DNA from: Neelides folsomi
Lineage: Eukaryota > Arthropoda > Collembola > Neelipleona > Neelidae
Direction of reading: 5' to 3'
Length of the DNA stretch: 64,000 nucleotides
Assembly (NCBI GenBank): GCA_034687125.1
Contig: JAQGBZ010000034.1
Span: 186,001 to 250,000, forward strand
Below the pieces are notes generated by a model that had not been told where the DNA came from, made no database searches, and worked only from the letters and a program-made list of their open reading frames with translations. The translations under genes were made by a program, and so were the position numbers. Position 1 is the stretch's first letter. Every line of letters begins with the position of its first letter. Shown piece after piece: positions 31,470-42,506 of the stretch.

Positions 31470-31814
31470 TTTTTTTGGTCCAATTAATTTCTTCACATCG
31501 ACGACGTATTTCCCCCTTTGTTCCGACTTTTCTCTTGAATGGAGCCGCCTTGGAGGTCGCACATTTCCCCTCCCAGGAGGTTGACATGAATTTGCCCGAC
31601 CGGGCTGACATGGCCCCTCACCCTCACAACAACAATAACAACAATTGGGATTTGGTGGATTGAGCGGTCGGACCAGTTGGTGCGGGGGAGGTCGAAGGAC
31701 ACTGAGGGCATTCACAGGATTTACAATTTTCCTCCCGGGTCCGTGATGAACCAACAGGGCGGGAGTTCCAAGACCCGACCAAACAACCGCCGCTGGTACT
31801 TTTCGTCTCTGACC
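31470..31814 (-). CDS. Candidate linker exon of the WDR47-like gene
   Basis: A G+C-rich, 115-codon stretch opens after a cag acceptor (31815) and ends at an AAA|gtaaac donor. It reads GQRRKVPAAVVWSGLG..., has a Pro- and Cys-rich middle (PNPNCCYCCCEGEGPC) and ends in YVVDVKKLIGPKK. Both ends are phase 0, so it would join [14 protein letters not shown] of the first WD40 exon without breaking frame. WDR47 proteins do have a long unconserved linker here. A second minus-strand frame and one plus-strand frame are also open across part of it, so both frame and membership are uncertain. It could also be a first exon, with ATG at 31868. Confidence 0.4.
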
Positions 31815-34141
31815 CTGATAGTGAAGGATTTGGGAAGAAGACGCTGGCACATTGGAACGTGTCATCATATCCCCACAATTAAAATAAATATTTTAATAAA
31901 TCCAATCTCATGGAACCAATTGAAATTCATTAAAAAATTTAAACCCAATTTGTAAAAACTGAACAATTTTTGTAAATTGAATGAACAATTGGTCTTTAAT
32001 TCCCTATCCAACTTGTATATATGTTTCCTATAAAACTTTGAGCCCTAATTTCAAGCCGAGAGGAGAAATTGTAAATGTTTTACCTTTGAGGACAAGAGAG
32101 CGACTAATAGAGGAAACTGAGTAAAAGTGTGTCACGAAATGATGTTGAATCTCCGTCTCCCCCTTTTTACCTCTCCAAGAGAAGAGAAACCGACGAAGTC
32201 CCTCAGTATTGCACCGATGAGACAAAAAATATCTCAACGACTCAAACTCTCATGGTTTCTCTCACAATTAAAATCTCCAAATCCCCCAAATCTCAAAACA
32301 CTCCAAAAAGAGAAAAAATTAATTCGTCCGATAGTAATTCATCCGATCTGACTATTTAATAAAGCCTAAATGTAATTAAGCATATCTCATAATTCATAAT
32401 TAAATACTTATTCTTACTAATGCCACTCCAAAATCTCAATATTCCCAATTAGCTTCAAATTCTTTTTGCATTAAAATATTAATTGAATAAATTCAATATA
32501 AATATTCTAGAATACCTATATGTATATCATCTGCAGTTATATTTATTTATTGAATTCAAAGTACACCTACTTGTCAGTACCGTAAAAATTATTTAAATAC
32601 ATTAAGGACTTGTATTAGCCACGTGTATTTAAATTTATCTCCAATGGGGAACAAAGACGTTTTTTGATTCTCTGAAGAATGAGAAGCATTTGGTTCCGCT
32701 GAGTGGTTCCTTCCTCAATGAACACTTTTTTATCATTTCGATTCGCCTCAAGACCTTTTTTCACTCCTGTCAATGTCATTGAAGCTCAATTGGATTTACA
32801 GAAACACGCTACTATACCTATACCATATACATTTAACTACATATATAACCAATATGTTTAACTCTGCATACATATATAGGTATATATGTCTTTCACACCT
32901 ACATTCTTCACAATTGAAGATGAGAATGAGATTTGATGGGGTGCGAAGGGCTGAACCACTTTTCAAAAGTCCCACTCTTGAACCATCCACTTAAATAAAA
33001 TTTCATTTTTCCAAGAATGGCTTTAAACTTATGGGAATAATAAATGTGTAAGAGTTTAAGGCCAAGGTTAAAAGTGGTCTGCCTTGTAAGTACAAACTTT
33101 ATGATTAATTTAGTTGGAATAGAAAAACCTAAACGACCCAATTACGACTGAATGACTTTAAAAATGCTTTTATGAGATTTCCCTTTGAAAAGCAGATAGA
33201 CATTTCATTAGCAAAGCCAGAATGACATTTTTGAGCGGACAATCAATGAGATCAAATGTTTTATTTTGCATCTTTGGGAAATTGTGAGAGATGAGAAAGG
33301 GGCCAAATAAGGGAATTGAACATGATGAGAAGGATGAGTCATTTTGAGGTGAGAATTGGTTGGAGAATCTCTCATTAAACCCCCTTCAATAAAGGACAAT
33401 TTCATTAAAAGTCTTTTGCCAACTATGGAGATTCAAGTTCAAATTCTCGTTTTCAAATCCTTTTTTATTTATGACCATTTTTTCAATGATCTTTTAACTA
33501 AGATTATTATATCCTTAACTAAGATTAAAATCCAAGGATTCAAATTCCTAATTCGATTTTTATGCCCGTTGAAATGACCCAAGAATCGTTAAACTAATCC
33601 AATATTGAGATTGAGAAAAATTAGTTGAAATTGAAATATTAATTAGTAAATATTTAATATCTGTTTAACTGGAGATATCATTTAATATGAGATATAACAA
33701 CAATGGCTATTTAGCCATTTCTTGTAATTCCACTTTAAAGGATGCGCATGGTTGTCTTAATATTTAATTGGGTAAAACTAATCAACGACATGGTCATTAG
33801 TTCCATTAAATTCCCCCTAACTCGGCTCATTTCCTTAAAAATGAGCCAATTGAATTTCCCAATTTCACCAACTCATTTGCTTTGGTTTTAACTATCCATT
33901 TACCAACTCATTGGTTTAAATAAAAAAACCCAAAATCGAATGATTTAAATCTCCATGTCCGCATTAAAAAATTATTAATGTTTTGTATAAAATTGATTAA
34001 ATTCGTTATTTGTTGAATCTATAAAATATTAATTTTAATTATAAACTCAATTAGTTAAAAACTAAATTAGTTAAAAATTAAATTAGTTAAAAAGTCAATT
34101 AGTTAAAAGTCAATTAAATGATTGATCAAAAGACCTCTCAC
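31815..34141. other. AT-rich stretch between two candidate exons
   Basis: Probable intron if the flanking minus-strand exons belong together. A plus-strand frame at 32129-32359 (SRNDVESPSPPFYLSKRRE...) looks somewhat protein-like, but I can connect it to nothing. A short tandem repeat occupies 34048-34114. Confidence 0.4.
34048..34114. repeat. Tandem repeat of about 17 bp
   Basis: The unit aattagttaaaaactaa recurs about four times with drift. It is simple AT-rich DNA just downstream of a candidate coding exon (34142-34594, minus strand). Confidence 0.7.
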
Positions 34142-34594
34142 CTCTTCTTCAATAATGACGGATTGATGTGAATTTGTCCATGTTTTGTTTCCTCCTGTGG
34201 AGAGTGGCTCATTGAGTTCAATGGAATCCTGTGAGAACTTCCTCGACTCCTTCCGTCCATTAGGGAGGCCAAGGAGATCACCCGGGGTCGATCCTCTCCG
34301 ATGAAGGTCAATCATCGGCCCCGTGGCACTTCCCTTCCGCCACACAATATTCCCCGTCGATCCCCGGCGCTCCGCAGAAGCCCCGGGACTCAAGTGGTGA
34401 ACGTGTAGAGCACAATTCCGAGACGGCGATTCCCTCCCGGTTCCTACATAAGTTTGATTGACCGTGTGGGTCGTTCCGAGATGGAAAGTTTTCGGACTTC
34501 CCGCATCGCTCCCGCGTCTTCCTTCATTCACCTTCACATTACGAAATAATGAAGAGAGACGCTCGGCCTCTTTCATTGTCACTGCTGAAGACAT
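34142..34594 (-). CDS. Hypothetical first coding exon (MSSAVTMKEAERL...)
   Basis: I do not recognise this protein. A 151-codon G+C-rich stretch starts at an ATG in good context (gtgaaATGtct) and ends at a GAG|gtgaga donor in phase 0. It is rich in Ser, Arg and Gly and has phospho-site-like repeats of the form RRGS: EGRRGSDAGS, AERRGSTGN, LHRRGSTPGD, which would suit basophilic kinases. No domain is visible and it is probably disordered. The frame stays open for another 94 codons upstream through a 9-bp repeat, so the true start may lie further out. Its phase fits the exon at 31814 and, through it, the WDR47 exons, so it may be the N-terminus of that protein; an independent gene is equally possible. 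Confidence 0.45.
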
Positions 34595-34613
34595 TTCACT
34601 TCCTATCCAAATA

Positions 34614-34672
34614 CCTAAATGTCTTAAATATCTTAAATTTCTCAAATGTCTTAAATTTCTTAAATGTCCGAA
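34614..34672. repeat. 9-bp tandem repeat (atgtcttaa), six copies
   Basis: Units atgtcttaa, atatcttaa, atttctcaa, atgtcttaa, atttcttaa and atgtccgaa follow one another. Because the unit is three codons long the minus-strand frame stays open, reading LR plus H, N or Y repeatedly. Confidence 0.8.
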
Positions 34673-35195
34673 AGGGTCAATAAAGGTCACCTGGGTTGAG
34701 GGTTCACACAAGTTGAACACAAGGAACGTATTGTAATTAAAAAACCTTTTAGTTGGAAACGAAGAGGTTGTGAAGGGCGAAGAGTTGAATAGCAACTGAG
34801 GAGCTGACCATTGAAAGTAAAATTCATATCCCCCCTGAACCGCCTTCATTCTGTTTAAGGTGATCTCTGAGATCAACGTCGCATTTACGACCCGTCATCA
34901 TTCACCAAACCTCTCTCTCAATATGCAAAGACCTCTTTCTCAATATGGAACTCTTTTAGATCTCACAGATTCCAACATTGGAAATTTACTCGCCATTAAC
35001 TTTCGCTCGAATGTGTCACAAATCCACTCAATTTAGTTTTAACTCCATCCAATATGATCAAATTGACATTCACTAAGTAAATATTAAATATAGTACTTAT
35101 GCCAATAATAACTTATGTCTGTATTTTTTTTAAATAAGCCAATATATTATATATAAGATCTGATATTAAGATATTCTTAAATTATTATGTACAGA

Positions 35196-35324
35196 TACAA
35201 TGTTTCCACTTAATAAGTACACATAGGGATATTGAAAATGATATGGAAAGCCATAGAAATTTTTGTTATTTTTCGCATAGTTTGATACTCCCTTTGAATT
35301 TACTTATTAAGTGGAAGCCTTGTA
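35196..35324. mobile_element. Small MITE, family D (129 bp)
   Basis: Inverted ends of about 24 bases: tacaatgtttccacttaata on the left and, on the other strand at the right, tacaaggcttccacttaata. TA borders suggest a Tc1/mariner-type non-autonomous element. No coding content. Confidence 0.8.
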
Positions 35325-35514
35325 TGTATATGAAGTATATATGTGTGTCTGTAAAGAAGACTTATGGTAATAAAAAACGTTTAATCTTTGATTTTGATTC
35401 AATTTTGATTGACAAGACTTGAAACCATAAAGTGGAAGATCCAATATTGATACAATTGATAGTTCTGTTTAGTCAAACTAATATTGATAAATTTATATGA
35501 ACCGATTTAGGACC

Positions 35515-35548
35515 ATTTAGCTATTTAAGAAGTCTTAAATAGCTAAAT
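35515..35548. repeat. Perfect 15-bp inverted repeat, 4-base loop
   Basis: Arms atttagctatttaag and cttaaatagctaaat are exact complements around aagt. It is isolated and AT-rich; function unknown. Confidence 0.75.
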
Positions 35549-38263
35549 AGATAAATGAAGTGGAAAGTTTAAGTGTTATAAATTTTAGAATGTTGTTATA
35601 TGTAAATAATATTAATGAGGTTCGTACGAGTTGTAATGATTTAGAAATCGGAGGGATTAGAAAGGAATAATTCCCTAAGATGAGATCTCAGATGGACGAA
35701 TCTTCTCCACACGCACATGTTCAATTTCCTCTTGCCCAAAAGAGGAATTCCTTATAAGTCCAAGAAAGTTCGACCACATCCTTGAGAATCCCACATGTAA
35801 ATTGATACAAAACTGACTGTGAGTCCGTAGTAATTCCACTTCATATATAATATATATATATATTAAACTACGTTAATGTATGAATGAATCTTTTTTAATT
35901 ATTAAACCCATTGTGCGTCTCCTCACTCACGTCGACATGAAAGAAACTTATAAACTTCATCGGAGATTCCAATAAATAAATTAAACCTTCAAATTGACAA
36001 AAAACGAACTCCCATTTTGTGAGCTTCTTGGTTCAAATCAACAGATCTCTAAACAACACATGGTTTCTTTTTTTAAAAACTTTTTACAATTTGGTACTTT
36101 AGAATCATAATAAAAGCCCACAAGTCTTAATATGGGAAGTTGACCTTTGAATTTATTCAACACAAATTGCTTCTTCTCCATTTAGCCCTATTTATATGAA
36201 TGTTTAAAAACAATATTTACTTAACAACCAATAACTATTAAAAGATTCATTACATCATAAATTCCATAAAGGGCATTTGTTTGGAGTAAGCGTGGAAAAG
36301 AATTTGTGGGGAAAAAATAAAGATCGTTATTTTTTATTCAGGCTTTATTCATTTTGACTTGTGACGATGGCAAGTTTCTTATATAATTTTTTATTTTTAT
36401 AAGTTCAAATGAATCATTTATAATCATAAATATTTAAACTAAAGCAAACAATTATTTCAAATATTTAGAATTATTTATTTATTATTTAATTACCTACAAT
36501 AATTCGTAAACCTTGTTATCATTTCAAAGTATTTTTAAGTATAAACTTCTACATTTATCAATAACTCTAATTAACAATTAACAATAGTTATTCTACCTTA
36601 AAGTGGTTTTAAGAATTTCTCCCAAATTCAAAAAAAAAGATTTACAAATGACACAAATGTTATTAATATAATATTTAATATTATTAGAACACTACTCTCG
36701 GAATTAAACTCATGGGAATTGAGAGCTCAAACCCTTTTAGTATCCTATCCCTTTTAGTATATTTATTATATTGTAATACACGAATTTAATTAGATTAATA
36801 GCTAATAGATCACATTTCACAAACCATTAAATTGGAATACGTTATATACCTATAGACATATTGTTTGGATGTTAGAATTCGTTCAATGTACCATATATGA
36901 GGCATCCATATACAGGGAATATTCTAAAGATATAATTTTGGAATTTCGTTGAATGATCCACCAATTTGAGAATTGTCTTTAGAAGATGTTTTTCATTCAA
37001 AGACTTATTTGAAAGCGAGTGGGATTTTATCTAGAAAGTTTATTTATTTACAAAAGTATGTCTTATGTGTTTGCTTCGTTTTCCCCCGGTCACTAATGGA
37101 CCAAGACCAACAAATGGGAAATACTAAAAGGGGATAATTTGTACAGATCAATTATTCATACCTAATAATATAAACAATAAGTTAAAATCTAAATTTATCC
37201 AAGTCGGTTTTAACTGACAATGGGTCAAGTTTTACAATTCTGGTTAAATCTATAAATTAATTGATAAATTGACATGTAAAACATAGTAAATAGTTTATTC
37301 ATTAAACATGGGTATAACGTATTTAGTATAAGTATAATTCCCTTGGTATACATAGGTACGTATTTTCATTCAACCCCAAAGTATTCCATTGCATTGCCAT
37401 AAAATTAAGTTTTATCATCAAATATATCCTTCATTTGATTAAGATCATAAAAGATGAAAACAAAGATAGGTATACTAATAATATATACCTGTATAGGTAT
37501 ATGTTAATAAGTAAACCAATTGTGGTATTGATTGTATTAAGACATGATTCAAAATAAATAAAGAGCAAAAGAATACTTTTATATTTACCTTTAAAGTCAA
37601 ATGAAAGAAGATCAAAGAAGGTAGAGATGAATGTAAATTAAGTTCTAACTAAAGTAAAGGTTACAAAGTAAATAATTAAAAGTGAAAGCAATGTGCAAAC
37701 AATTAATTAATCTTCATTTTAGTTATTGCTTATTATAAATACTTGGATTATAATATACTGTACAATGAAGCATTCAATATAAGTAAATTAGTTGCATAAT
37801 TTACATTACATCATTACATGTAATAATTAAATAATTGGCTTCCTAATGAATGTATTTGAATGATGAATAATAATTTAGCGTAAATGAACTAATTTGAGAT
37901 TCATTATCCAGTAAATGGATATTTGATAAGTGAAAATTACTGTTACGAAATAAATCGGAATTAGATCTAATATACCATATATACCTAAGTATTATAATAG
38001 GTACATTCCCAATGAAGCGTCTTCACTTTTTTACCTCAACAGTTGACTTTGTTTTATAATTGGAATTTCATGATAGACAAATATATAGAGGTATGGTAGT
38101 TTATATGTGTTAGTTATGTACAGGATAAATTTTTTGCGAGGGTTCGACTTCGTTCACATTAAAGATATACATTTTATATACTAACTTGGTAATATATATC
38201 AATCTTACAATTATCTAATTTCTCCAGGAGAGGAACATTTTGAATAACTTTAATTAAAGGTAA

Positions 38264-40656
38264 TTAAGTGAGATCGGAATAAACTCGTCCTTTGCTGTGC
38301 CGTCGTGGTTGAGGCGAAAGATTGAATTTCCCCGTCACGGCCTCCAGCGTGTTGTCCCTCATCCGGGAGGAATAATCGAAAGGTCCGAGGAGCTTCCTTG
38401 GACTTGAATCTCCACATCGTTCCATGTTACCCCCACGGGGAGGGAACTGGAAGACGCATTCATTACCAGTCAGACGACTGAATGAAGGCTCTGAATCAGA
38501 ATTTCGACTTCGAGTCCAAACAGGAGGAGGACTTCGAACAAGACGAGCTAAAACCAATATATTAAGAAATATTAAATTTATTATTCTTATATTAATTTAT
38601 TTAACGTGATTTATTAATATATTAATTTGTATAACTGATTTTAAATATAATTACCGTGAACTTCTGCTACAGTCAACGGATCCCGAGAACTCACAATATT
38701 TTCCTGAATTTAAAATTTATTATGATTTTAAAGAAAAATATGGTGTGTATGCTAGTTTAAGGCGAAATGCCCGGGTGTCTCGACTTAGGACGAATCCTCT
38801 TATGTTATACTTTGATATTAATATAAAAAAACCATGTTCAGTACCTTTGACATTAAATGCTTCTCCTCGTATTCGCTCCCGTCGTCGCTCTCATTAAGCC
38901 CTTCGTGACTTGCCAGGACCTTTAAATGGATTAATACTCAATTAAAATTAAAGATTGAGTTTTAATTCAAAATCCTATTTAAAAGAGTAATTTACTCAAT
39001 CTCGTTCCACACCATTAGAATCCCCCTGAGAAAACTCAATTTGGTCTCTTTCTCATTAATGCCATTTCATTAACAAGAAATTGGAATTCCAATTCTCGTT
39101 GAAATTGACAAATAAACGGAAATTTCTCGTTAGTATTCAACATAGCAGATATTCATTTAAATTAATAAATTATTATAATTAATACATATAAATAATAAAT
39201 ACACTTTGTTTAATCTTTTTAAACAATTCCTATTTCAAACTTAAGACTTAAAATTGATGATTAGCAAATTGACATTGAAAAGACCACTTGAAGAATCAAA
39301 TTTGATCTCCCCATCAGACCATTAAAAATTATCATTTGATCAAAATACTTCAAATTTGATTTGTTCTTTCACCTTCGTGCCAAAGGATTATTTTCATGAC
39401 TTGAAACAATTTCAAGCCCATTAAGCTGAACGTGTGATTGAAGGAAACGAGTGAAACGATTCCAATGGTGAAAATATTTTAAAGGCTTCAAATTGAATAG
39501 AGATTTCCCTTGGAACTACCAGGATTTTAATACAAGTTTAATTAAAATTAATGAATCTGCGGCAATCCCGTTGGACATAATCTTAAATTCACCAAAAACA
39601 CAAAATCTGATATAATAGTATACCGCATTATAATATTTATATTAAAGGAAATTTTCCCAGGAAACGTTTCCAAAATCGTTCATTTACCATTTTGTATCTT
39701 TAAGATTAGTCATATGATATATTAACATTGACATGAATTGTGACTCTTGTGGATTCACTTTTTAGTTGATCGTTGATTAAAAATTCTATTAAAACTTTGC
39801 CATAAATAGCAATAATTTATTAGTAAACTTTAAAGTTCTGGTGGATAATAAACACCAAATAGAGTTTATTGGTTTTGTTATTAGATACTACTTTTATGTA
39901 GACCCTTTTATGTATCTAGTTACACAACTTGTGTTTATTTATTGTAGAATAAATAATTTTATTTTATATGGAATACATGTGGAAAATGGAATTGAAACTT
40001 ATCAAATTTTAAGTGCAAGATAATACGATATTTGGATACTTGGATCAATATTAAAATAAGCTTGCATGATAAATTTGTACACGTTAACTAACTGTACTGT
40101 ATACATTATGTATGTATTCTTATTAAATAAGAATAATTTGAAATTAATGTCTGGTAAATGTAAGTTTTAATATTTAGTGAATAGTTATCATAGTTATGAA
40201 ATTGTACAGGGTGGGCCATAAGTTGCCTTCTTTTCTCTAGGATTGTTTATTTAAAAAAGATCAATTTTATTAAGACCAAAAGAGCAACTTATGGGCCACC
40301 CTGTATGTTAAAATGATTTTGTTCTTTACCTGTAGGTACGGGTTGTCTTGTCTCGAGAGCCTGTAAATTAATAAATGAGTGATGGGGCGAGTGGAGTTTT
40401 TGACTTACCGGAGGTTTTCCATCTCCTGATCGATCGTCCGAGCATGGTAGGGAGAATGAAGAGCTTCGTGAGGTTCGGGGAAATCTTGGGAATTCCCCGA
40501 GGGCTTCATCCAAATGTGCTCTTCGGAACCCGGACTTCGGTCCTCGCTGCTTTCCTCCCGACGACCTTTCCGGAAGAGTCCAGTGAAGAGCTGCAGAGGT
40601 TTACGACGAGGAACTTCTTCGTAACACCTCTTCAAACCCTCCACGCTTTGGATCAT
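38264..40656 (-). CDS. Unidentified multi-exon protein (MIQSVEGLKRC...YSDLT)
   Basis: I do not recognise this gene. Five exons keep frame to a stop: 40409-40656 (from the first ATG; the exon opens at 40662), 40330-40360, 38845-38919, 38655-38703, 38264-38547. They give 228 residues, ending GRVYSDLT. Two more exons upstream (41248-41300 and one ending at 41453) join in frame and are either 5' leader or coding. Visible segments include RRKPLQLFTGLFRKGRREE, SRQDNPYLQVLASHEGL, ESDDGSEYEEKHLMSK, SSRDPLTVAEVHARLV and RSPPPVWTRSRNSDSE. There is no signal peptide, membrane helix or known domain; it is polar, probably largely disordered and rich in Ser/Arg/Pro. It could be the cytoplasmic tail of a larger protein. 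The 1.4-kb intron holds a family A MITE. The consistent phases across six junctions are the main support. Confidence 0.6.
40205..40305. mobile_element. Short MITE, family A, copy 3
   Basis: The left end tacagggtgggccataagtt and the right end (other strand) tacagggtggcccataagtt are almost identical over about 26 bases. At 101 bp it is the best-preserved copy of the family in the window. It lies in an intron of the unidentified gene, 25 bases from a 31-base exon. Confidence 0.88.
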
Positions 40657-41247
40657 CCCACCCTAACTCACATTCACAAACAAAACATTAATTGGCATTT
40701 AAAAAACTAAAAGGATTTCTCCTATGAAAATTCTACTTTTTAATTTTCCCGGAAATACTCAAATTCATTGCTCTCAAATTTATTAATTAGGTATATTAAA
40801 ATGAATTTTAAATTAGATTGAGTTTGATTGATTGTAAATTTAACAGAATGAATTTAAACTTGTTATAATCTACAAATTCTGGTATTTAACACTCAAATGA
40901 ATGAAAAATTGAAATGGGGCGAAGTTGATAATGTTTAGATTGGGAATGTGATTAAGATCGACCCATTAAGAACCCAACTCTCTGTTTCTTTCTTTACATT
41001 CTCTATGCCACTTTGACATGTAAATGGTTCTATCAGAAAATTCTTTAATCAATTTTCAATTTAAATTGACCAAATAAGATATGTTGATTTAAATTTATAG
41101 CTTTAATCAATTTTAATTTACACGACGACTCCGCAAACTTAATTATAAAATGGTTTCAAATCCCTTCAATTAATCAAAAGCTAAAGGATATACATAAACT
41201 GATATATGAATAAAGTGAATTAATAAGTGAATTAATTAATTACTAAC

Positions 41248-41453
41248 CTTCGAAGAATATTGAAATGAAGCAGTTGAATCAACCAAGCACTGGGAAAGGC
41301 CTAATCACCAAAATTGAGGAAACTGATTAATTTATTTTTAATTCTAGAAAGTTAAATAAATTGGGATTATTGGGGGAATTGTTTTTAATTGGGAATCAGG
41401 TGAATGATTGATTTGGACCCAATGAGAAATTGGTGTTTATTTATTTCCGTACC
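41248..41453 (-). other. Upstream exons of the unidentified gene
   Basis: An exon at 41248-41300 (GLSQCLVDSTASFQYSSK in frame) and an upstream exon ending at 41453 (…YLSPIGQP) fit donor and acceptor rules and keep frame with the exon at 40662. The upstream exon meets an in-frame stop just beyond 41570 and has no ATG in this frame, so they are either 5' leader or follow a start I have not found. Confidence 0.45.
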
Positions 41454-42506
41454 TGGTTGACCGATAGGGGAGAGATAAAAAGCAGTGAGTTGGTTCCTCG
41501 TCGCAGACAACAATGAAGAGGGATTTTGGTTGCCGGAGCGGAGGGTGGTTCCTGCGACTGCTCCGAAATTCAATCAATAAACCCGACTCCGTCCCGATCT
41601 CCCACTCTCCGTTTCAATCAGAGGAATTAAAAATCATGCCCTTTGTCCCACCTTTATCTCCTTAGGGGCAAACAATGACACGTTTATCTCGGGACAAGAA
41701 CCAACAATTGTACATTTTCTCCGGCTACATCCTACTTTGTTCCATGTCTGTACTCTGTACACAACTTATATAAATAAAAGTATGTATATGTACCATACAC
41801 ATGTATGTGTATTCAATACAATAGATGCATTCACTGCTTTCCACTACCAGTTTATTAATCTCATGAATAAATTAAGGTCTTTGCAATGGGATAAATCCAA
41901 ATAAGATATGTACTATATGTATATTCCACATATATGAATTTTACATTTTAAACATAATTGATATATTTAATTTCACTTACATTCTCATTTCACATTTGTA
42001 ATTGTATTTTTAAGATTTATTCTTGTGAATCAATTGGTGGCTATTTTTATAAAAAATCAATTAATTGGTTTTGATAAATTATCATAATTTCGCATTATTC
42101 AAAACTCATTTATTGGCAACATTGGTAAGTACCATTTTCCATACTCAAATACTGAACACGGAACAGTTTAACACTATTAACTAATGCTTAATATTATCAT
42201 AACTAATTATGATTCCCAATTCCAATGATTATGAATTATTAACTGAATTATGTTAACTATTTTGGCGAAAGCTCCAAAGTAAATATTTGTCTCAGTGCAC
42301 CCATTTGGGGCAATTGGGGCAATGAGAAATTGGGAGTTGGTTGAGACTAAAGTGTGGATGAGTGTAAATGAACTTCTGCTTGTCACGTGGTTTTTTCTTT
42401 TCGGTAGAAATTTCTCAGGAGCTAAATTGGAGAAAAATAACTTGGAAAAATCTTAATTTTACCTGACTATAAATCATACAAGTTGTATTAAAAAGAAGTG
42501 AGAAGA
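41454..42506. other. Head-to-head spacer upstream of CNDP2
   Basis: The region should contain divergent promoters for the unidentified gene (-) and CNDP2 (+). The part near 41460-41720 is G+C-richer and probably transcribed leader of the former. I see no other gene. Confidence 0.5.

Larger units (their letters stand above)
34595..38263. other. 3.7-kb AT-rich intergenic stretch
   Basis: Holds the presumed promoter of the exon at 34594, a 9-bp repeat (34614-34672), a small MITE (35196-35324) and a perfect hairpin (35515-35548). I see no coding sequence elsewhere. Confidence 0.55.

Noticed and set aside
31475-31663. Plus-strand frame ending PHPHNNNNNNWDLVD
   Set aside because: The Asn run comes from an aac/aat-type simple repeat, and no upstream or downstream partner exon was found.
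32129-32359. Plus-strand frame SRNDVESPSPPFYLSKRRE... ending in a stop
   Set aside because: Looks somewhat protein-like, but I found no plus-strand neighbour exons with fitting splice sites.
38130-38170. tRNA T-arm-like word ggttcgactt
   Set aside because: No acceptor stem, D-arm or anticodon arm can be formed around it. No tRNA was found anywhere in the window.
41385-41573. Possible start of the unidentified gene at 41573
   Set aside because: The frame begins at TTG directly after an in-frame TGA and has no ATG, so it cannot serve as the start; kept only as an upstream exon.
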